From positions 231,501 to 295,500 of the forward strand of contig JACCIC010000124.1 in NCBI GenBank assembly GCA_018907035.1: a DNA stretch of 64,000 bases. Direction: 5' to 3'. This DNA comes from Sycobia sp. Sy_11 (taxonomy: Eukaryota; Arthropoda; Insecta; Hymenoptera; Epichrysomallidae). The stretch's first letter is position 1. Every line of letters starts with the position of its first letter. Made by a program: the position numbers and the translations under genes. Of the stretch, positions 1-13,132 are shown one piece after another. The notes under the pieces are model-generated. The model saw nothing but the letters and a program-made list of their open reading frames with translations, was not told the DNA's origin and did no database searches.

Positions 1-842
1 TTATCTGCTCTAGCTGAAACCTTATCAATTTTTTTTGAGCTCGGTCCAGTTAACTGAAAATTGAGAAGTTTCGAAAAGTATTAAAACACTGAAAAGCAGT
101 TCCTATAATTCTGTGCTATTATGCTCTTTTCATCATTGTCTCTTTACTACTTTACCGTATTAATTGGATAATAGTTTCATTGAAGTTCATTCTTTGGTTG
201 AAATATATATAAGTATATTATATATTCATGTCTCACATTATCTTTTTATTTCTGCTGCTTTATCTCTAGGGGTATATGTTATATAATCTTAAACGACATT
301 CATTCTATCCTTGCAATTACCTGTAAATTTTCAGACAGCTTGAAGCTTCAGACCACTTTTCTTTTACATCTACATCAATGACGTATAGTATGTCCTTGAC
401 CACTGAAAGTTAACTATTTGTTATATATAGATGATTTTTTTATTTGTATCAAGGTGCCGAGAGAAGAGTTAGACACATTTTACGTATATATACGAGTTTA
501 TGCATATGTAAAAACCTACATGTATTCATATAGAAACGAATTCATATATATTGAGTTCTGATATATTTGTTATTATAGAAGTGTATTACATGGTATTTGT
601 GTATGTATGTAGGTGTATATATTTTTCGATAAATTATTATATCTATATTGTTATATTATGGCTTCATATGATTGAAAATGATATATGCTATTGGCAAATA
701 ATGTAAGTTCTTAGATATATTCTCTTATTGTTATTGTGAATTATATAAGAATGCATTTAAAAGAAATTCTGGTATTACGATTCTTAAATGTAATTACTAT
801 TGATTTAATATATATATATATATATTAGATTATATTTTTTAT
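1..842. other. AT-rich non-coding stretch
   Basis: No convincing gene. The only protein-like signal is at about 409-500 on the + strand, where one frame reads YLLYIDDFFICI, resembling a reverse transcriptase YxDD box, followed by about 20 open codons. It could be a short Penelope-like or LINE remnant, but no other RT motif is visible around it. Confidence 0.4.
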
Positions 843-1040
843 TATCGTATTTAACGTCCCTCTATTTATACTTCCAACTATTGGTGATAATCAATGGAGA
901 AGGTCTATAAGATGTTTAAAAACAAAGCACATGTAAATTGTCAAACAAGTGCTTGTACTAATCGATCAAAATCGCGACTTAAACATAGATCACCAAATTA
1001 CTAGTCCTTCGCTTTATCGATCGAGCTATTGTAGACCATA
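843..1040 (-). repeat. tRNA-derived SINE, degenerate copy
   Basis: This matches, on the minus strand, the dispersed repeat also seen at 10306-10503, 35055-35250, 41887-42095 and 56360-56565. Shared blocks are the tail CCCTCTATTTATRCTTCC, the segment AACAAAGCACATGTAAA, and the tRNA-like head ending TCCTTCGCTYTAGCGATCGAGC. The B-box region is more mutated here than in the other copies, so it is probably an old insertion. Confidence 0.75.
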
Positions 1041-1359
1041 AATATCTTTCTTCCCAAACTTGCAAGTAGATTCATGAAATTTATTCATTCATTAAGTAAT
1101 TTTGATAATTAATTATTACATAAAACGATAACTAGCATCTATAGTCTTATTTATCTTTCACCTTCCTTTTCTAGCTTCATTTCAATAACTATTGTCCCAT
1201 TTCATTTCTAAATTTCCTTTTAGTTGACTATTTTAGAACCCAACATTATATCTTTGATCATAAGTATAAGAACTATATGTACTGAACCGAATAAAACTTA
1301 CAATGAGAGCATATTGATTGCGAGTCCAACCCCTGACAATTTGATGCAAAATTTATTTT

Positions 1360-1802
1360 CTTTCGTCTCTTTGAAGCAAAATTTTAGAATTGTTTTTTCG
1401 GTTTTTCATCTGCCTTTCATTCAATTCATGAGATACCCATTTTCCACACTTTTAGATCTTTCCCATAGATTTTAAAGAGTTAGAAATCATTTCTTTTGCA
1501 ACATTGAACAGTTCTGCTATTTGATTATGATTCAAAGTATCATCTTCATTCAATATCGTTCGCAATTCGGCGTCTTCAAACTTTTTTGGCGGCCTTCTAT
1601 ATTCTTCATTTCTCAAATAAGAATTCTTATTTCTAAACCATTGAAACAATCCTGTGCATGATGCTTCTTATAGAGCATAACCACCATACAGCTCGACTTG
1701 AATTCGATGTCACTTGCAACACTTTTATTCAAATGAAAACAAAAAATTAATGCTTGCCATAAATCCTCACTTTCTGGTAAAAAATGTGATATTTTTAACA
1801 TG
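1360..1802 (-). pseudogene. mariner transposase N-terminal remnant
   Basis: Reading the minus strand from 1802, conceptual fragments match the N-terminal DNA-binding part of a mauritiana-type mariner transposase: a helix containing LWQALIFCFHLNKSVAS, then PPKKFEDAELRTILNEDD and a second helix-turn-helix with NQIAELFNVAKEMIS. The frame is broken several times and ends near 1360 without any catalytic D motif. No terminal inverted repeat was found. This is a decayed, truncated copy with no expected activity. Confidence 0.7.
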
Positions 1803-1809
1803 ATCAAAA

Positions 1810-2930
1810 AATATTATATTCCTTTTTAAATTACTTGATGTACACTAAAATACTTAACAGTTGTCATAGTATCAAATAAAAAAAATTATGGCCCGTTCAC
1901 AAAAATATTTTCTATCGAAAGATTTGTATTTTGACGATCCCTTCCGTTATATCTGGTAATTATATAATTAGTATCTTGACAATAATACCGTTACGCCTCG
2001 TAATGATAATAATTTTGTAGGTAACATTTTCTTATATTAACTAAACTATGTTGAAAATCAGAACACTTGTAAAAATGAAAAGTTGTATATTCTTTCTATA
2101 TTAAGTGTTGATTATAAAACAATTATGAATTAAAAAATTTAAATTTTTTATTTATTTATCAAGTTGAATTATAATTGAATAGAATATTCCTTCTTTTCGG
2201 CTTTGCCCGATTTTTACCAATCAACTAGTGTAAACAAACATATTATTTATGAATTAGAACTGAGGAAAATCAAACAATATAAGAATAATTTGTGACATAA
2301 ATTATTTTATATTTTTTGATATTACACAATTACTTTATTTATTGGCACATAAACTTGCTATTTTTTTATTAAAATTGCAAATTACTAATTTCTAAGGGGT
2401 AGTAATCAAATCCCTCAAATTCCCCTTCTTTAGTGTGTTTTGTTCGTTTATTTTTAGAACATTGTCTTTCAACCATATTCAGGTATGTTTCTCAAAACTT
2501 AAAATCATTATCGTAGTATGATTACTCGAAAATATTGATATAAAATAATGTTCGAAACGAGTCGTAAATTTTTTTGAAAATGCACTATTCTGAAATTTTA
2601 TTGTTATATTCTCCATAAATGTTTGATGAATATTTTGTCTACTCAATGCACATATAAATAGTTCTGTAATAAATCCTATATAAAAGCGATTATGTAGAGA
2701 GAACAATGAAAAAAAGAAAGAAAGGGTTAAACAAAGATAAATCTTCTGTTTTCAATCTGCAATTACGAAAAGATTAAAGCAAAAAAATTAGAACTGAAAT
2801 TGAAATAAAAAATTTCATTTTATAAGTCATAGTACGAATACAAAAAGTGATGGTTTAAATTCTATAAAATTCATCTAGTAAAGAAGGTTTTGAATAACAA
2901 ATAGAGGAAAATCATGAAAGCGCATTTCTC
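1810..2930. other. AT-rich non-coding stretch
   Basis: No gene, repeat or RNA recognised. The short open frames here are low-complexity and lack any family signature. Confidence 0.5.
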
Positions 2931-3104
2931 AAATTTATGATTTTTTTTTTCTCGTTGGATAGTGGGAAGTTCATCCGCCATTGTTTGACGGCTAGTGGCT
3001 TTCGCCAACTGAGACGACCGCTGAAGCCGGTTCCAGGGTATGCAGGATTCTAACCTACTAAACCCACTAACCATATCGGGCTGCAAATATATGCTCAGGA
3101 ACAC

Positions 3105-6100
3105 TTAACTATCTCCATTGTATTCCTTTCCCCCTGAGTAATCTTCCATGGTTTCCGTCACATTCAGTTCTCTGCAGTATGCTAGAAGACTGAATACATC
3201 CACCTTGGAAAAACTCTCGTGGTCGAGGTTATCTTCTCCCAGCCACTTTACGCGACATTCCGTTAAGTTAGGGCACGCGTAGAAGAAATGCCTCGGAGTT
3301 TCCTCCACCTTCCCACACCATCTGCAGAGGTTACTGTGTCCTCTGATCTTGTGTCTATAACACCGTAAATTGCTGTGTCCTGTTGTAAGTTCCAGGATTA
3401 GCTTTGCTTCACGTTTATTTAGTTTGATGATCCTTTGAGCCCATCCGCAGATCTTACTGCCGAGAGGGTCTTTGGACCATCTGTATCTGCGTAAGTTTTC
3501 CCACGTTGTTAGTTTTACTTTCTCAAGGCTTTTCTTTATCACAGTGCATCCCTCTTGATAAGGTACAGCGGTATCCCTTACCCGATGGCACTCCGATGAG
3601 CATCCTTGTTTTGTCATAATGTCTGCTTTCATGTTTTCCTTACGGACCGATTTTCTCGGTATCGATATAACACAGACCTTATTTGCCCTGACCAAATTGT
3701 CTAGAGCAATTTTAGCTTCTTTGACCAGTAATGACGTAGTACAGGGTTGATCGAGGACCTTCAGCGTTGCTATGCTGTTTGTGCATATATTTATGCATCT
3801 GCCCTTAATTCCCCTCTGCATTTAGCCGTTTGCACAGGTTTCAATGGCAGCTATTTCTGCCTGCAACACTGTGTTGTATTTATTCAGTCTAAAGGCTGAA
3901 TTTAAACTGCAGTCAGGTCCATATATACCGAATCCAGTACCAACATCTGTTCTGGATCCTTCTATAAACCAAATATCACCTCGTAATTTTGGGTCATTGT
4001 TCCAATCCTCTCTGCTCGGTATCCTGATATTATATCGTTGCCCGAAGCAGAGAGTTTTTTAGTACGATCCTGAGGGAGATCAAAAGATGGGCCTCCCAGT
4101 ATTTCCCTGCAAATGGTAGCGTGCCCAGTTGCAGTACTATCCCACTGACCGCTGCATATCATTCTATAAGCCGAGCTGGCAGCCGTTCTTGTTATTTCCA
4201 AGTCCAGGCTGTCCAGACCTAGCATCATCCTGACAGCAGCAGTAGGGGTACTCCTTTATAATCCAAATGCTCCCCTTAGCGAGATTACCTGTATGTGATC
4301 CAGGATCCTCGCAGAGGATTTATTCTCGATCACTTTCCATCACACTAAGGCAGGGTAAGTCAGCCCCGGCATCAGTATTGTTTTATATATCCATAAAACT
4401 TTCTGCGATTCAAGCCCCCAGCCAGTGCCAATAGCCGACCTACACTGCATCAGTATAATCATCAGTATAACACTGCATTCGCAGGTGTTGTCCCCATGAT
4501 AGTTTCTTATCTAGGTATACACCTAGGCATTTAACTCTTTCCATATACGGTATACCTTGCCCGCGGAAGTTTACGCAAGATTTTATTTTGCTCTTGTATT
4601 TCCTAGTAAAGGCTACAACCTCGGTCTTCTTTGGATTGATCCGCAGGGATCTCTCTTGATACCAGTCATGGATCTTTACCAGAACCTCCTGAAGAATTTC
4701 AGGTAATATCTCTTCGTACTTGCCCCTGACAAGTATTGCGAAATCATCTACGTATGCGACTGCGAACATTCTTTCCTCTTAGCATATGCAGTAAGCATAT
4801 GCAGTAAGCCATCAGCTACAAGATTCCACAGGAGAGGTGAAAGTACCCCTCCTTGTGGACATCCTTTGTTGACTTTACCTCTTACGAGTTTACCTTTCCA
4901 TTCACTATATACCTCTCTATTACTTAAGGAACTCATAATCCACCTTCTAATAGCGGGTGTTATTCCCTTAGCACATAGAGCGTTGTCAATGGCAATCCTA
5001 GTGGTGCTATTAAAAGCACCTTCTATATCTACGAAGGCACCTATTACAGTTTCCTTGGAGCTCCAAGCCTTCTCAATGTGTTTGACCACTGAGTGAAGAG
5101 CTGTCTCAGTGGACTTTCCCATCGTGTAGGCATGTTGCCTACTTGAAATTAGCTATTGATCAATACTGTTTGCCTTATATGTAAATCTACTACCTTTCCA
5201 TCGTTTTTAGCATGAATGACGTCAGACAAATCGATCTGAAGTCTTTCACCGACGAGTAACTACCTCTCCGAGGTTTGGAAATGAATGAAACACGAGATGT
5301 CTTCCATACCTCTGGTATATACCCAGTTACGATACTACCTCTGAAGATTCCCGTAATAAGTTTTATAATACTTTCACATCCCACCTGTAACATCTTAGGG
5401 AAGATGCAATCAGGTTCTGGTGTCTTACACGGTTCAAAGGAGTAAATCGCCCATTTTATCTTCTCCGGAGTCACAATTTGAACAGCCGTTTTCCAATCCG
5501 CACCTACTAGCCGTTCCGTGATGGTGTGGTATTTTTCATTTTTGCAGTTCCTGATGAAGTCAGGAAAGTTAGCCGTCAGAAGTAGTTCAAGTGTGCCCAC
5601 TTCTGTATTTACATAACTATCTGCTGCGTCTCGTAGATTTTGCAGTCGATAGTTATTATCCTTTGTTAGGATTTTGGACAACTTGGCTACATGAGACAGG
5701 TTCTCGGTCCCTGAACAGAAATTCCTCCATTCTTCTCTTTTAGCAATGTTTAGTTCTCTTTTGAAATCGCCCATTGTTTTCTTATACATGGACCATCCCT
5801 CAGAATTTTTCCTCTTATTCGCCCTATTGAAGGCCTTGTGTGCCCTTTTTCTCAGGGCCTCTAGTTTCCCATTTCACCAGTATGAGCTGTTAGGTTTCCT
5901 AGCAGGCTTCAATGGACAGTTGTTTTCGTAGGCTCTGGTAATTGCTGTCTGGACTTTACATAATGTCCAGTCTAGTTGAAACTCAGTGCCATATTCCCCT
6001 ATAAGATGAACAGTGCTTTCACGAAGTTCATCTTTAAATAGTTCCCAATCTGTATCTGTTGGTTTTTTCCTCGGTTCCATTCTTGTGTTAAGACATTCCA

Positions 6101-6790
6101 ATTGGAATGTTATGGTTCTATGGTCTGACATGGATGGTTCTTTTTCCACCTTCGATGCATGTATAATACTCTTTGCTTTAACAGATGCTACAGTGAGGTC
6201 AAGGAGCTCATTTCTGTTAGCTGTTATAAAAGTGGGTTCATTTCCTCGGTTGACTATATCTAAATGACTTCCGATTAAGTACTCCAGTAAGGCCTCTCCT
6301 CTGGCGTTGATGTCAGTGTTGCCCCATATCACATGATGTGCATTAGCGTCACAGCCAATGATCAAGTCCAGATTCGAGTGTCTGCTGAACTCAACCGCCT
6401 TTCTCATACTGGAAATAGGTATATCCTCATCGTGTGCAAGGTAGACTGAGCAAACTATGATACTTCGTACATGTCGGTCTTTGCTCTCGATTTCTATTTT
6501 GGTGCAGTCCCTACAGCTCAGTTTCTGCAACAGAAAACCATTAATCCCTTGATGAAAATGCAAGCTCTCGCGTTTCCATCTCTGGACACCACAAAAAGTT
6601 CCCCTTTCGCGTTAATACGTTCCCTCCAAATCCAGGGCTCCTGTATTAAGGCTATGTGTGTATGCACCTTTCCCAGGCTTCTCCTTAAGATCGCCGAGGC
6701 GCTTTTGGAATGGTGCAAAATTATTTGGGTAAAGCGTACCCCCGAAATAGCCTTTGAGGATGCTATTTCTTAGATACGTCTTTCGTAGAA
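3105..6790 (-). pseudogene. LINE ORF2: endonuclease, RT, RNase H, zinc finger
   Basis: Broken ORF2. The endonuclease part (about 6720-5880) shows IQEPW, the block GCDANAHHVIWGNTDIN and a downstream SDHR motif. The RT (about 5500-4440) has GAFVDIEGAFNS (motif A), CPQGGVLSPLLWN (motif B) and AYVDDFAILV (motif C, catalytic DD kept). The RNase H part (about 4230-3650) keeps one D and the E region (LQAEIAAIE), but the usual next Asp reads Asn (CTNS). The C terminus has CRWCGKVEETPRHFFYAC, a finger typical of this LINE group. At least five frame breaks are needed to read it through. Confidence 0.85.
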
Positions 6791-7752
6791 GTTTCTCCCT
6801 TTGCTCCAGCGGTACTTTGCCGAGACAGTACCTTAAAGGTGACCGTCTCAACCCCCACTAAGAGTTTAAGGTTTCTGCTTCGGAGGGCCACCGCTGATGG
6901 TTCATCTAGACCAAGAACAAGATTACCATCGGCAGAGCTGTTCATGATCGCCCATCTTGATGGATCCACTCCTTTGTTCTGTCTTCGTAGCAACTTTAGA
7001 AAGTCTATCTCCGCCGGAATCTTTGTAATTACTTCTGTAATTTTCAGTTCCTCCGGAGACACTACTCTGACTTTGAGGTCCGAGTCCACTAGCTTCAGAT
7101 ACTCAGCCTCCTTTCTCAACCAGGTCTCAGAGTCCTTGCTCTCGCAGACAAAGACCACTGTTACCCTTCTGGGAAAGGATTCTATGAATCTCGGTGCGAA
7201 ATCGTCATCGTCAATTTTGCAGATTTTCTTCACCACTGCTTTTTTCAGTGACGTGCAGGTTTCTGCAGGCATTTTCCTACCGAAATATTCAGCACACGTG
7301 AGTGTCACTCTAGGCAGGTGAGATGCTGCCTCTGCGTACGTACCTTCCTTGCGTTTTTTGAGCGGTTTCTTAAGCCCCTGCTCAGTAGTCCCAAAGCTGG
7401 TTGAGGGCCCCGAATCAGTGGCTGGGGCAGGCGAGGCCGACGTAGTCCGTACGGTTAGTGCTCGTTTCTTTTCTGCCTACCTCCGCTTTCTCCTCGCCCC
7501 CGATCTAGGAACAGGTAGACCCTCTTCCATCGCTCTTTGTTTTAGGAGTTTCCTCCTTTGTGCTCCACTCAGGTTCCGGTTCATGCCCGCGCCTTCATGT
7601 GTATTCATCTCCCCCTGTTTAGTGGCCTGAACAGGTCTCAGTACGTCCGAGATGGTTTCTGTTGGTAACAAAGCCCGACTTTCTTCCACCTCGTGCTCCC
7701 ACCCCCCTATTTCCATCTCAATGTTTTCAGATTTTTGCATTTCTGTTCCCAC
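6763..7752 (-). pseudogene. LINE ORF1 protein (DUF4780-like), frameshifted
   Basis: The first reading frame (7752-7477) is a charged N-terminal segment rich in Arg/Lys. After a stop and frame change, the second (open through 7308-6763) carries a domain resembling DUF4780 of Drosophila and ant LINE ORF1 proteins: a beta strand VTVVFVCESK, a central VRVVSPEEL, a QNKGVDPSRWAIM loop and a final LLVGVETVTFKV strand. It is presumably an RNA-binding chaperone of the element (family knowledge). It overlaps the start of ORF2 slightly. The frameshift makes it non-functional. Confidence 0.75.
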
Positions 7753-8269
7753 GAATGTTGCCGATATATATAGTCAACCCGACATGGGCCGCAACTACCG
7801 GATAAGGCCTGTAATAGGACAGGATTCGGCCTGGCTTCCCGAAGGAACCGTTTGCAACACAACCACCTTTGTGCCATTCATCCTTCAGCACGGTATCTAA
7901 TACTTTGGATTAGGGTCGAATTAACAGACCGCGATTCGCCGTTTCTCAGCCGCAGGCTGCTTCTTAGTTACCCGAGGAGCCTTACCCACTTCCCTGACTC
8001 TCACATCCATAACATACCATCCATATTTTCGCAACCATTCTCAGGATACCCGTTTATATGGATCCTCCCATCAGGTAGTTCGGAGTGCCCGTTTATAGGA
8101 ATCCGAATTCCCGATCCAAATACTCGTGAGCCAGGGAAGGATGCTGAACTCTTCGTATTGTACAGATCTAAAAGGATCTAGTACATCCACCAAGCGGTCC
8201 TTCTTGCTCCCCCGGCTTAAGCCCTCTCACCCCATCACGGTCATGCAGCCCCTAGAGAGAGAAATTCAC

Positions 8270-8820
8270 GACTTAAACTTATTATTTTATTGGTGTCTCT
8301 AAAATACAACCATCCTTGACTATTGAAGTTGAAGATGTAGTAGTTGATCAAATAGAGATGCTTTTCGATAAACGATTTTTACATGTAATTATTATTTGAG
8401 ATTTTAATAAATTGAATGAAATAATGCTCGTTCCACTAAAAGCTGAAGTACAGTCTTATAAAAAAATTCGCTTATATGGTGGAAGTAGAAATAGATATTG
8501 TATAAATCATTTAATTGAGAAACTTGTTATCAGGAGGAATTAGTTCAAAGGAGAAAATATTTTATAAAGTAGTGTATCGATAAAAAATTTGTCACGGTTT
8601 TTAAACTAAAAAATAATATCTTGTGAGAAAAGTTTTTTGGATAGAGTAAGTAACTTAAATATATCAGAAGAACTTTTATATGTGCTTAGGAGTATATAAT
8701 AGGAGGATATAATTAAGTTGCAATCTGAACTCAGCTCAAGGAGGGATTCAGTTAAAAATTTGTATCTCATGCTTTGATTATTTTCTTATTAAAATCTATA
8801 GTGGAGAAAGAAATAAAAAT
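8270..8820. other. AT-rich non-coding stretch between TEs
   Basis: Nothing recognised; all frames are closed by frequent stops. Confidence 0.5.
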
Positions 8821-8821
8821 A

Positions 8822-9825
8822 CAATGTCTGTTTCAAAAGTTCGCAAATTTTAAAAAAAGAGAATAATAATTATTTTGCAAAATTAATTTATTTATTTTAA
8901 AATAGTCACCATCAGAGTCAATACAAAGTTTAGCGTGCTTGAGCAGCATGTCAAATGAATTTTTCATATCGTTGATCCAAATCATCTTCAAAATAGCGAT
9001 CGTTGTCTTTTGGATGTCCTCGACATCCCTGTAAGGCTTTTCTTTCATCACCAAATGCAATAGCATTGCTTTAATTTTCGATTTTTCCAAATGCGATTTT
9101 TTCGGTTTTGGTTCATCGGGGGTTTTTCATTCGGCACTTTGACGTTTGGCTTCGGGACCATATTGTAAGCATCAGGTCTTATCACCAGTAACGATAAAAT
9201 AAAGATAAATTTTGTACCTTTTTGATTTTTTAATGATGGCATTAGAACGTTTAATTCGAAGCGCTTTTGGGCGTCAGTTAATTTGTATGGAACAAAATGC
9301 GTACAAACCTTTCACAGGTCAAAATGCGATGAATTTATGCTACGAATAAATTTCATTTTACTTTCTTTTAACGTATCGATAATTTCGGTTCATTTTTGCT
9401 GAATTGGCGTACTTTTTCGATGTTCCTTTTATTTAAGTTTTCTCTCGGCCGATACAAATATTTATCGTCATTGAGGCTTTCTCTGCAGACTTTGAAACAC
9501 TGAAATTATTCAGTAGATGTCGCAAAAGATATAAAATCACTAACATAGACTTTTTACATCATTTGATGTATTTCAGTAAAAGTTTTACCGAGTGTAAAAC
9601 AATACTTAGTGTTAGCTCTTTGCTCAATGCTCAATTTCCGATCAATAAACAAAACACTGTGTCACTTGAGGCCCAATAAGTTCTTTTCTATCCATCCAAA
9701 TGTTATGAAACTTCAATAGAATATGAATAGAAGATGTATCTTTTAAATTTGCATGATCGTAAATAGGTGGCACCACTCGTTGAACCCCTGTTTGAAAAGT
9801 GTGTGAACTTTTGAAAAAGACCTTG
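8822..9825 (-). mobile_element. internally deleted mariner with TIRs
   Basis: Terminal inverted repeats of about 28 bp lie at each end (left CAATGTCTGTTTCAAAAGTT; right, read inward, CAAGGTCTTTTTCAAAAGTT), flanked by TA at 8820-8821 and 9826-9827. The 1004 bp length is below the usual 1.3 kb. Minus-strand fragments match a mariner transposase: a degraded central block (KNQKGTKFI, then a KSKIKAMLL strand) and the C terminus ending CIDSDGDYF. Most of the catalytic domain is deleted or unreadable, so the copy is dead. Confidence 0.75.
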
Positions 9826-10093
9826 TAAATATTCAATCTTTAACACTGATCATGAATAACACGTCTCTGACCTGAAAAATTCAGTCTTAAGATACTTTAA
9901 AAGTAGTAGAAAGTTTTACTTTAAAGATATCTTTCTACATGCTTTTGATTAAAAAATATATCAAGATCTAATGGAATAGAAAATCATTTTATCAATAGAA
10001 TTCATTTTAAATTCAAAATATTACCGTTTAGCTTTTTATTATATTTATTAACTGATTGTTCTTATAATTCTGTACTAATTCTATTTTTGTCAG
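9826..10093. other. upstream intron or flank of host exon
   Basis: AT-rich sequence ending in a good 3' splice site (pyrimidine-rich CTATTTTTGTCAG ending at 10093). No other feature is visible. Confidence 0.4.
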
Positions 10094-10279
10094 AGCCTCG
10101 ACAACTGGGAAAAGAGGCGCTCCATTATTGATGGATAATGGAGGAATCAATGGTGTTCAAATGATTCAATATGCAGCAACGTCAAATAGCAGGGGTGAAA
10201 TTCTTCGCTCACTTTCAGTAACTCAACCCTCTTACAGTCCGACACCGAGCAACTCACACTCTATCAATCGCAGTCCAAG
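10094..10279 (+). CDS. host gene exon (unrecognised protein), internal exon 1
   Basis: An open 186 bp segment bounded by TTTTTGTCAG before 10094 and AAG|GTATAA after 10279. Read with one leading base it encodes 61 full residues and leaves two bases, with no stop; the other frames contain stops. The product begins ASTTGKRGAPLLMDNGG and ends in a Ser/Pro-rich stretch (QPSYSPTPSNSHSINRSP), typical of a disordered tail of an insect signalling or adhesion protein. Its base composition is far more balanced than the AT-rich surroundings. The phase fits the exon at 33232-33300. I do not recognise the family. Confidence 0.65.
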
Positions 10280-10305
10280 GTATAATAATGTTTCACATAT
10301 GTTTT

Positions 10306-10503
10306 TATGTTATTTAAAGTTACTGTATTTATGCTCTTAACTATTAGTGTTAATCAGCGAAGGAGGTCTACGATGTATTTGAAAACAAAGCACATGTAAA
10401 GTATTACAGCGGTGCCTGTGTCAATCGGCCAAAATGGAAATTTGAATTCGGACTACCAAGATACTGGTCCTTCGCTCTCGCGATCGAGCCATCGTAGGCC
10501 TCA
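10306..10503 (-). repeat. tRNA-derived SINE copy
   Basis: A minus-strand member of the SINE family, with the tRNA-like head at 10430-10503 (GATCGAGCCATCGTAGGCCT) and the shared AACAAAGCACATGTAAA body. It begins 27 bp after the splice donor of the host exon and abuts the left arm of the 10.5-14.2 kb inverted-repeat element. Confidence 0.8.
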
Positions 10504-10690
10504 ATGTTTCAAATATTTATCTTATATTTAGTGTATTCGAGCGTATATTATCGCTTCTGTACAAAAAGGTGCGCTTTCATCGCTCACTTCAAAAAGATCC
10601 CATTATGCAGACCATTTTTTTGCTTCAATTTCAGTTGGCACCAATACTTACATATTCCCAGTATTTAATTTAAAATACGACAATAGATTA
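10504..10690 (+). repeat. left arm of a long inverted repeat
   Basis: The reverse complement matches 13976-14172 at about 80 percent by eye, including TTGGTGCCAACTGAA, GCACCTTTTTGTA and the outer TTTGAAAC/TTTGAACA. The inner end runs straight into a (TA)n tract. The two arms with (TA)n between them resemble a palindromic MITE whose core has been opened by a 3.2 kb insertion. Confidence 0.7.
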
Positions 10691-10976
10691 TATATATATA
10701 TATATTCTGACGAGTGTCACAAGGCGCACGCGCTGACTTGTCCAGGAGAAACGAAGACGACGCGCGCGCCATCCCACGACGAGAGAAACCTTAAGTCAAC
10801 CCTTGTGTTCGGTACCGTCTCCCGTCGCCTTACCTCACCGTTCCACAAGCCACGCATAGTCGTCTGCGGAGGGACGGCGAAGTTATATCATCTAACCAAT
10901 GCGACCGCATGGCCTGAAGTGCCGAGACGTGCTCATGCGAGAAAAAAAATGAAGTGAAGTTAATGATTAAGTTTAA

Positions 10977-11116
10977 CCTTTAGGCTGCTGGCATTTTTGT
11001 CTTATAAATTGATATTTTTGATGTGCAAAATTTATACATAAAAACACCTCATATCTCTAGAGTAGCTGTCAAGGGAACAGGTGGCTCATATATGAACCAT
11101 GCTGGCAGTCTAAAGG
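10977..11116. mobile_element. 140 bp piggyBac-type MITE, copy 1
   Basis: Flanked on both sides by TTAA (10973-10976 and 11117-11120). The ends are inverted (CCTTTAGGCTGCTGGCATTTT against CCTTTAGACTGCCAGCATGG). A TTAA duplication plus CCY ends is the piggyBac signature (established knowledge). The same 140 bp unit occurs at 23248-23387 and 38253-38392. Confidence 0.85.
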
Positions 11117-13132
11117 TTAAGCTAATGGTTAATTGAAGTTTAAACAAAGACAATGAATCCAAAAGTGAGTTCTAATTATAAAAATACGGTATTTTAGAAT
11201 AATCAGCCTAAACATTTAACAATCAGTAAAATAAACAGTTGTAAGTAAAATGATAAAAAGTAGAAAGGATGGACGAATAGTCCTAAAAAAAACATTGCAA
11301 AGGACAATAATGACTATCGAGGGTTCAGCAAACATAATGAAATTTTTTATTACTAATTTATCTGAAAGAAAAATAACTGTGAATAATTTGAAAATGTCAT
11401 GAACTGAAAACAATAAAACCGTAGCAATATCAAACAAAAGAATAATGCTAATGCTGAGAATAAAGGTAAGGAAATTGGTGAAACATTTTACATAATATTA
11501 AAGGTACTGTAGAGATGGTAGAAATCGTAAACCAAGAAACTGAAAGGAAAAGAGATGCAGTTCATATTTCCCCAATTACTCAAAATGAAGAAAAGGAAAT
11601 AATAGTCAGTTAAGAAACAATTTAGAAAGGTGTACAGTGAAAATAAATTTTGCAGAAAGAAAAGTGACAGTAAAAATATTGAAATAGAAAATTCAGATAA
11701 CGCTGAAATTTGGAATCCAGATTGATGAATCATTTAGACGACCCAGATATTGATGATATATCGTTAAGAAATAAACGAAACAAATTAGTTTAAACAACAA
11801 CATTGATCCAGTAAAGCTGAAAGCCGCTAAAAATGTTATAGTTATGAGACCTTGTAGAAGGCCAGTACAACTATGAGCCAGTCCTCCAGTTTGGTGATTA
11901 ACGAAGGTGATGTAGATAAACAAAGATGATTGTATAGGTTGTTTATATCTAAATAATAGTATAAATTATTTAGGTTTAATAATAGACTAGTAAATAGTAC
12001 ATTCTTCTATAAGCATATCATATAAATGTTATATGTAAAATATTCTAGTATATAAGATTATAAGCTGTTTGAAGAAATACGGTACAAAAAAAAATTTGAT
12101 TTTGCCTTATTTTTACATAGCTCATAAGGTTATTCAAGAGTCAAGTATGAACTCATTATTACATTATGTAAAACTTAGGATATTTGAGATTACCTATCAT
12201 TGTCATAGCGAGGAGTAGGGAAATTATCATTTAGTATATTAATGTTGTAAAGCGTACTTTTTGGTTGTATTCTAATTTTTATATCATTTCGTGATAGCCA
12301 CACACTGTTTCTGTAAAGGCTGATCAATTCAGAAGAAAAATCAAGAAAAATTTTTTTTTATTCTATAATAATTAAATTTAACATTATATTAATTATAATT
12401 ATTACGAAGTTGGTGGGTAAGGAACTGAAGTAATCTGAATGAGCTAGCTAAAACGATCCGCAATTTATAATTATTATTTTTATATTATTTACATTATTAT
12501 AAATTAACACGTTATTAATATTATTGTTATTATATTGTCATGAAACAAAAAATAAGGAAACTTTTCTTCTTACATTAATAAAAAAAATTTCTATTGGTAT
12601 TACAGAACAATTAAATAGACTAGATGTAATACATTAAAATCCAGCATGTTTATATCAATACTAGCTATACCAATGCAGTCGACATGAGCACAATTAAATT
12701 AATTTTTTATTATCTTCTTGAATTTATGTTTAATCGGGCTGGCTGCTCATGTTACAAACAATCATAAATTGTAAAGAGATTAAATGCGAGATAGCGATAT
12801 CATTATTTGTTTAGTTAAAATTGTGTAAATAGTGTCAAGCTTATATTGTTGCCGTTATTTACTGTTATTATTATTATGCATTATTAGCATTATTATTATT
12901 ATTAATGATGGATTATTATTAAGTAGTGATCATCATAAAATTTTAGGAATTCATTACTACTATTATTAAAATTATTATTAAAGATAAAAGCGATATTTGT
13001 GTTGCGAGTGCCACGTCCGGTACTTCCCGACCGCCGTTGGCTGCCGTCGTACCCCCTCCCCTTGTCCCGTCCCTTTCCCGGCCTGAACTCGGAGACGCGC
13101 GGTAAAACACTCTGCTATCGACTGCTGAGCGG

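Larger units (their letters stand above)
2935..8260 (-). mobile_element. R1/LOA-type LINE, full length but decayed
   Basis: A non-LTR retrotransposon lies on the minus strand: GC-rich 5' UTR (about 7753-8260), an ORF1 protein, an ORF2 with apurinic-type endonuclease, reverse transcriptase, RNase H and a terminal CCHC-like finger, a short 3' UTR, and a poly(A) tract seen as the T run at 2940-2952. The order EN-RT-RNase H and the DUF4780-like ORF1 point to the LOA/R1/Jockey side of the LINE tree. Frameshifts and stops interrupt both ORFs, so it is inactive. No target-site duplication could be fixed by eye. Confidence 0.85.

Noticed and set aside
409..500. Possible reverse transcriptase YIDD box
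   Set aside because: Only one motif over about 30 codons in AT-rich DNA; no flanking RT motifs, so not called as a feature.
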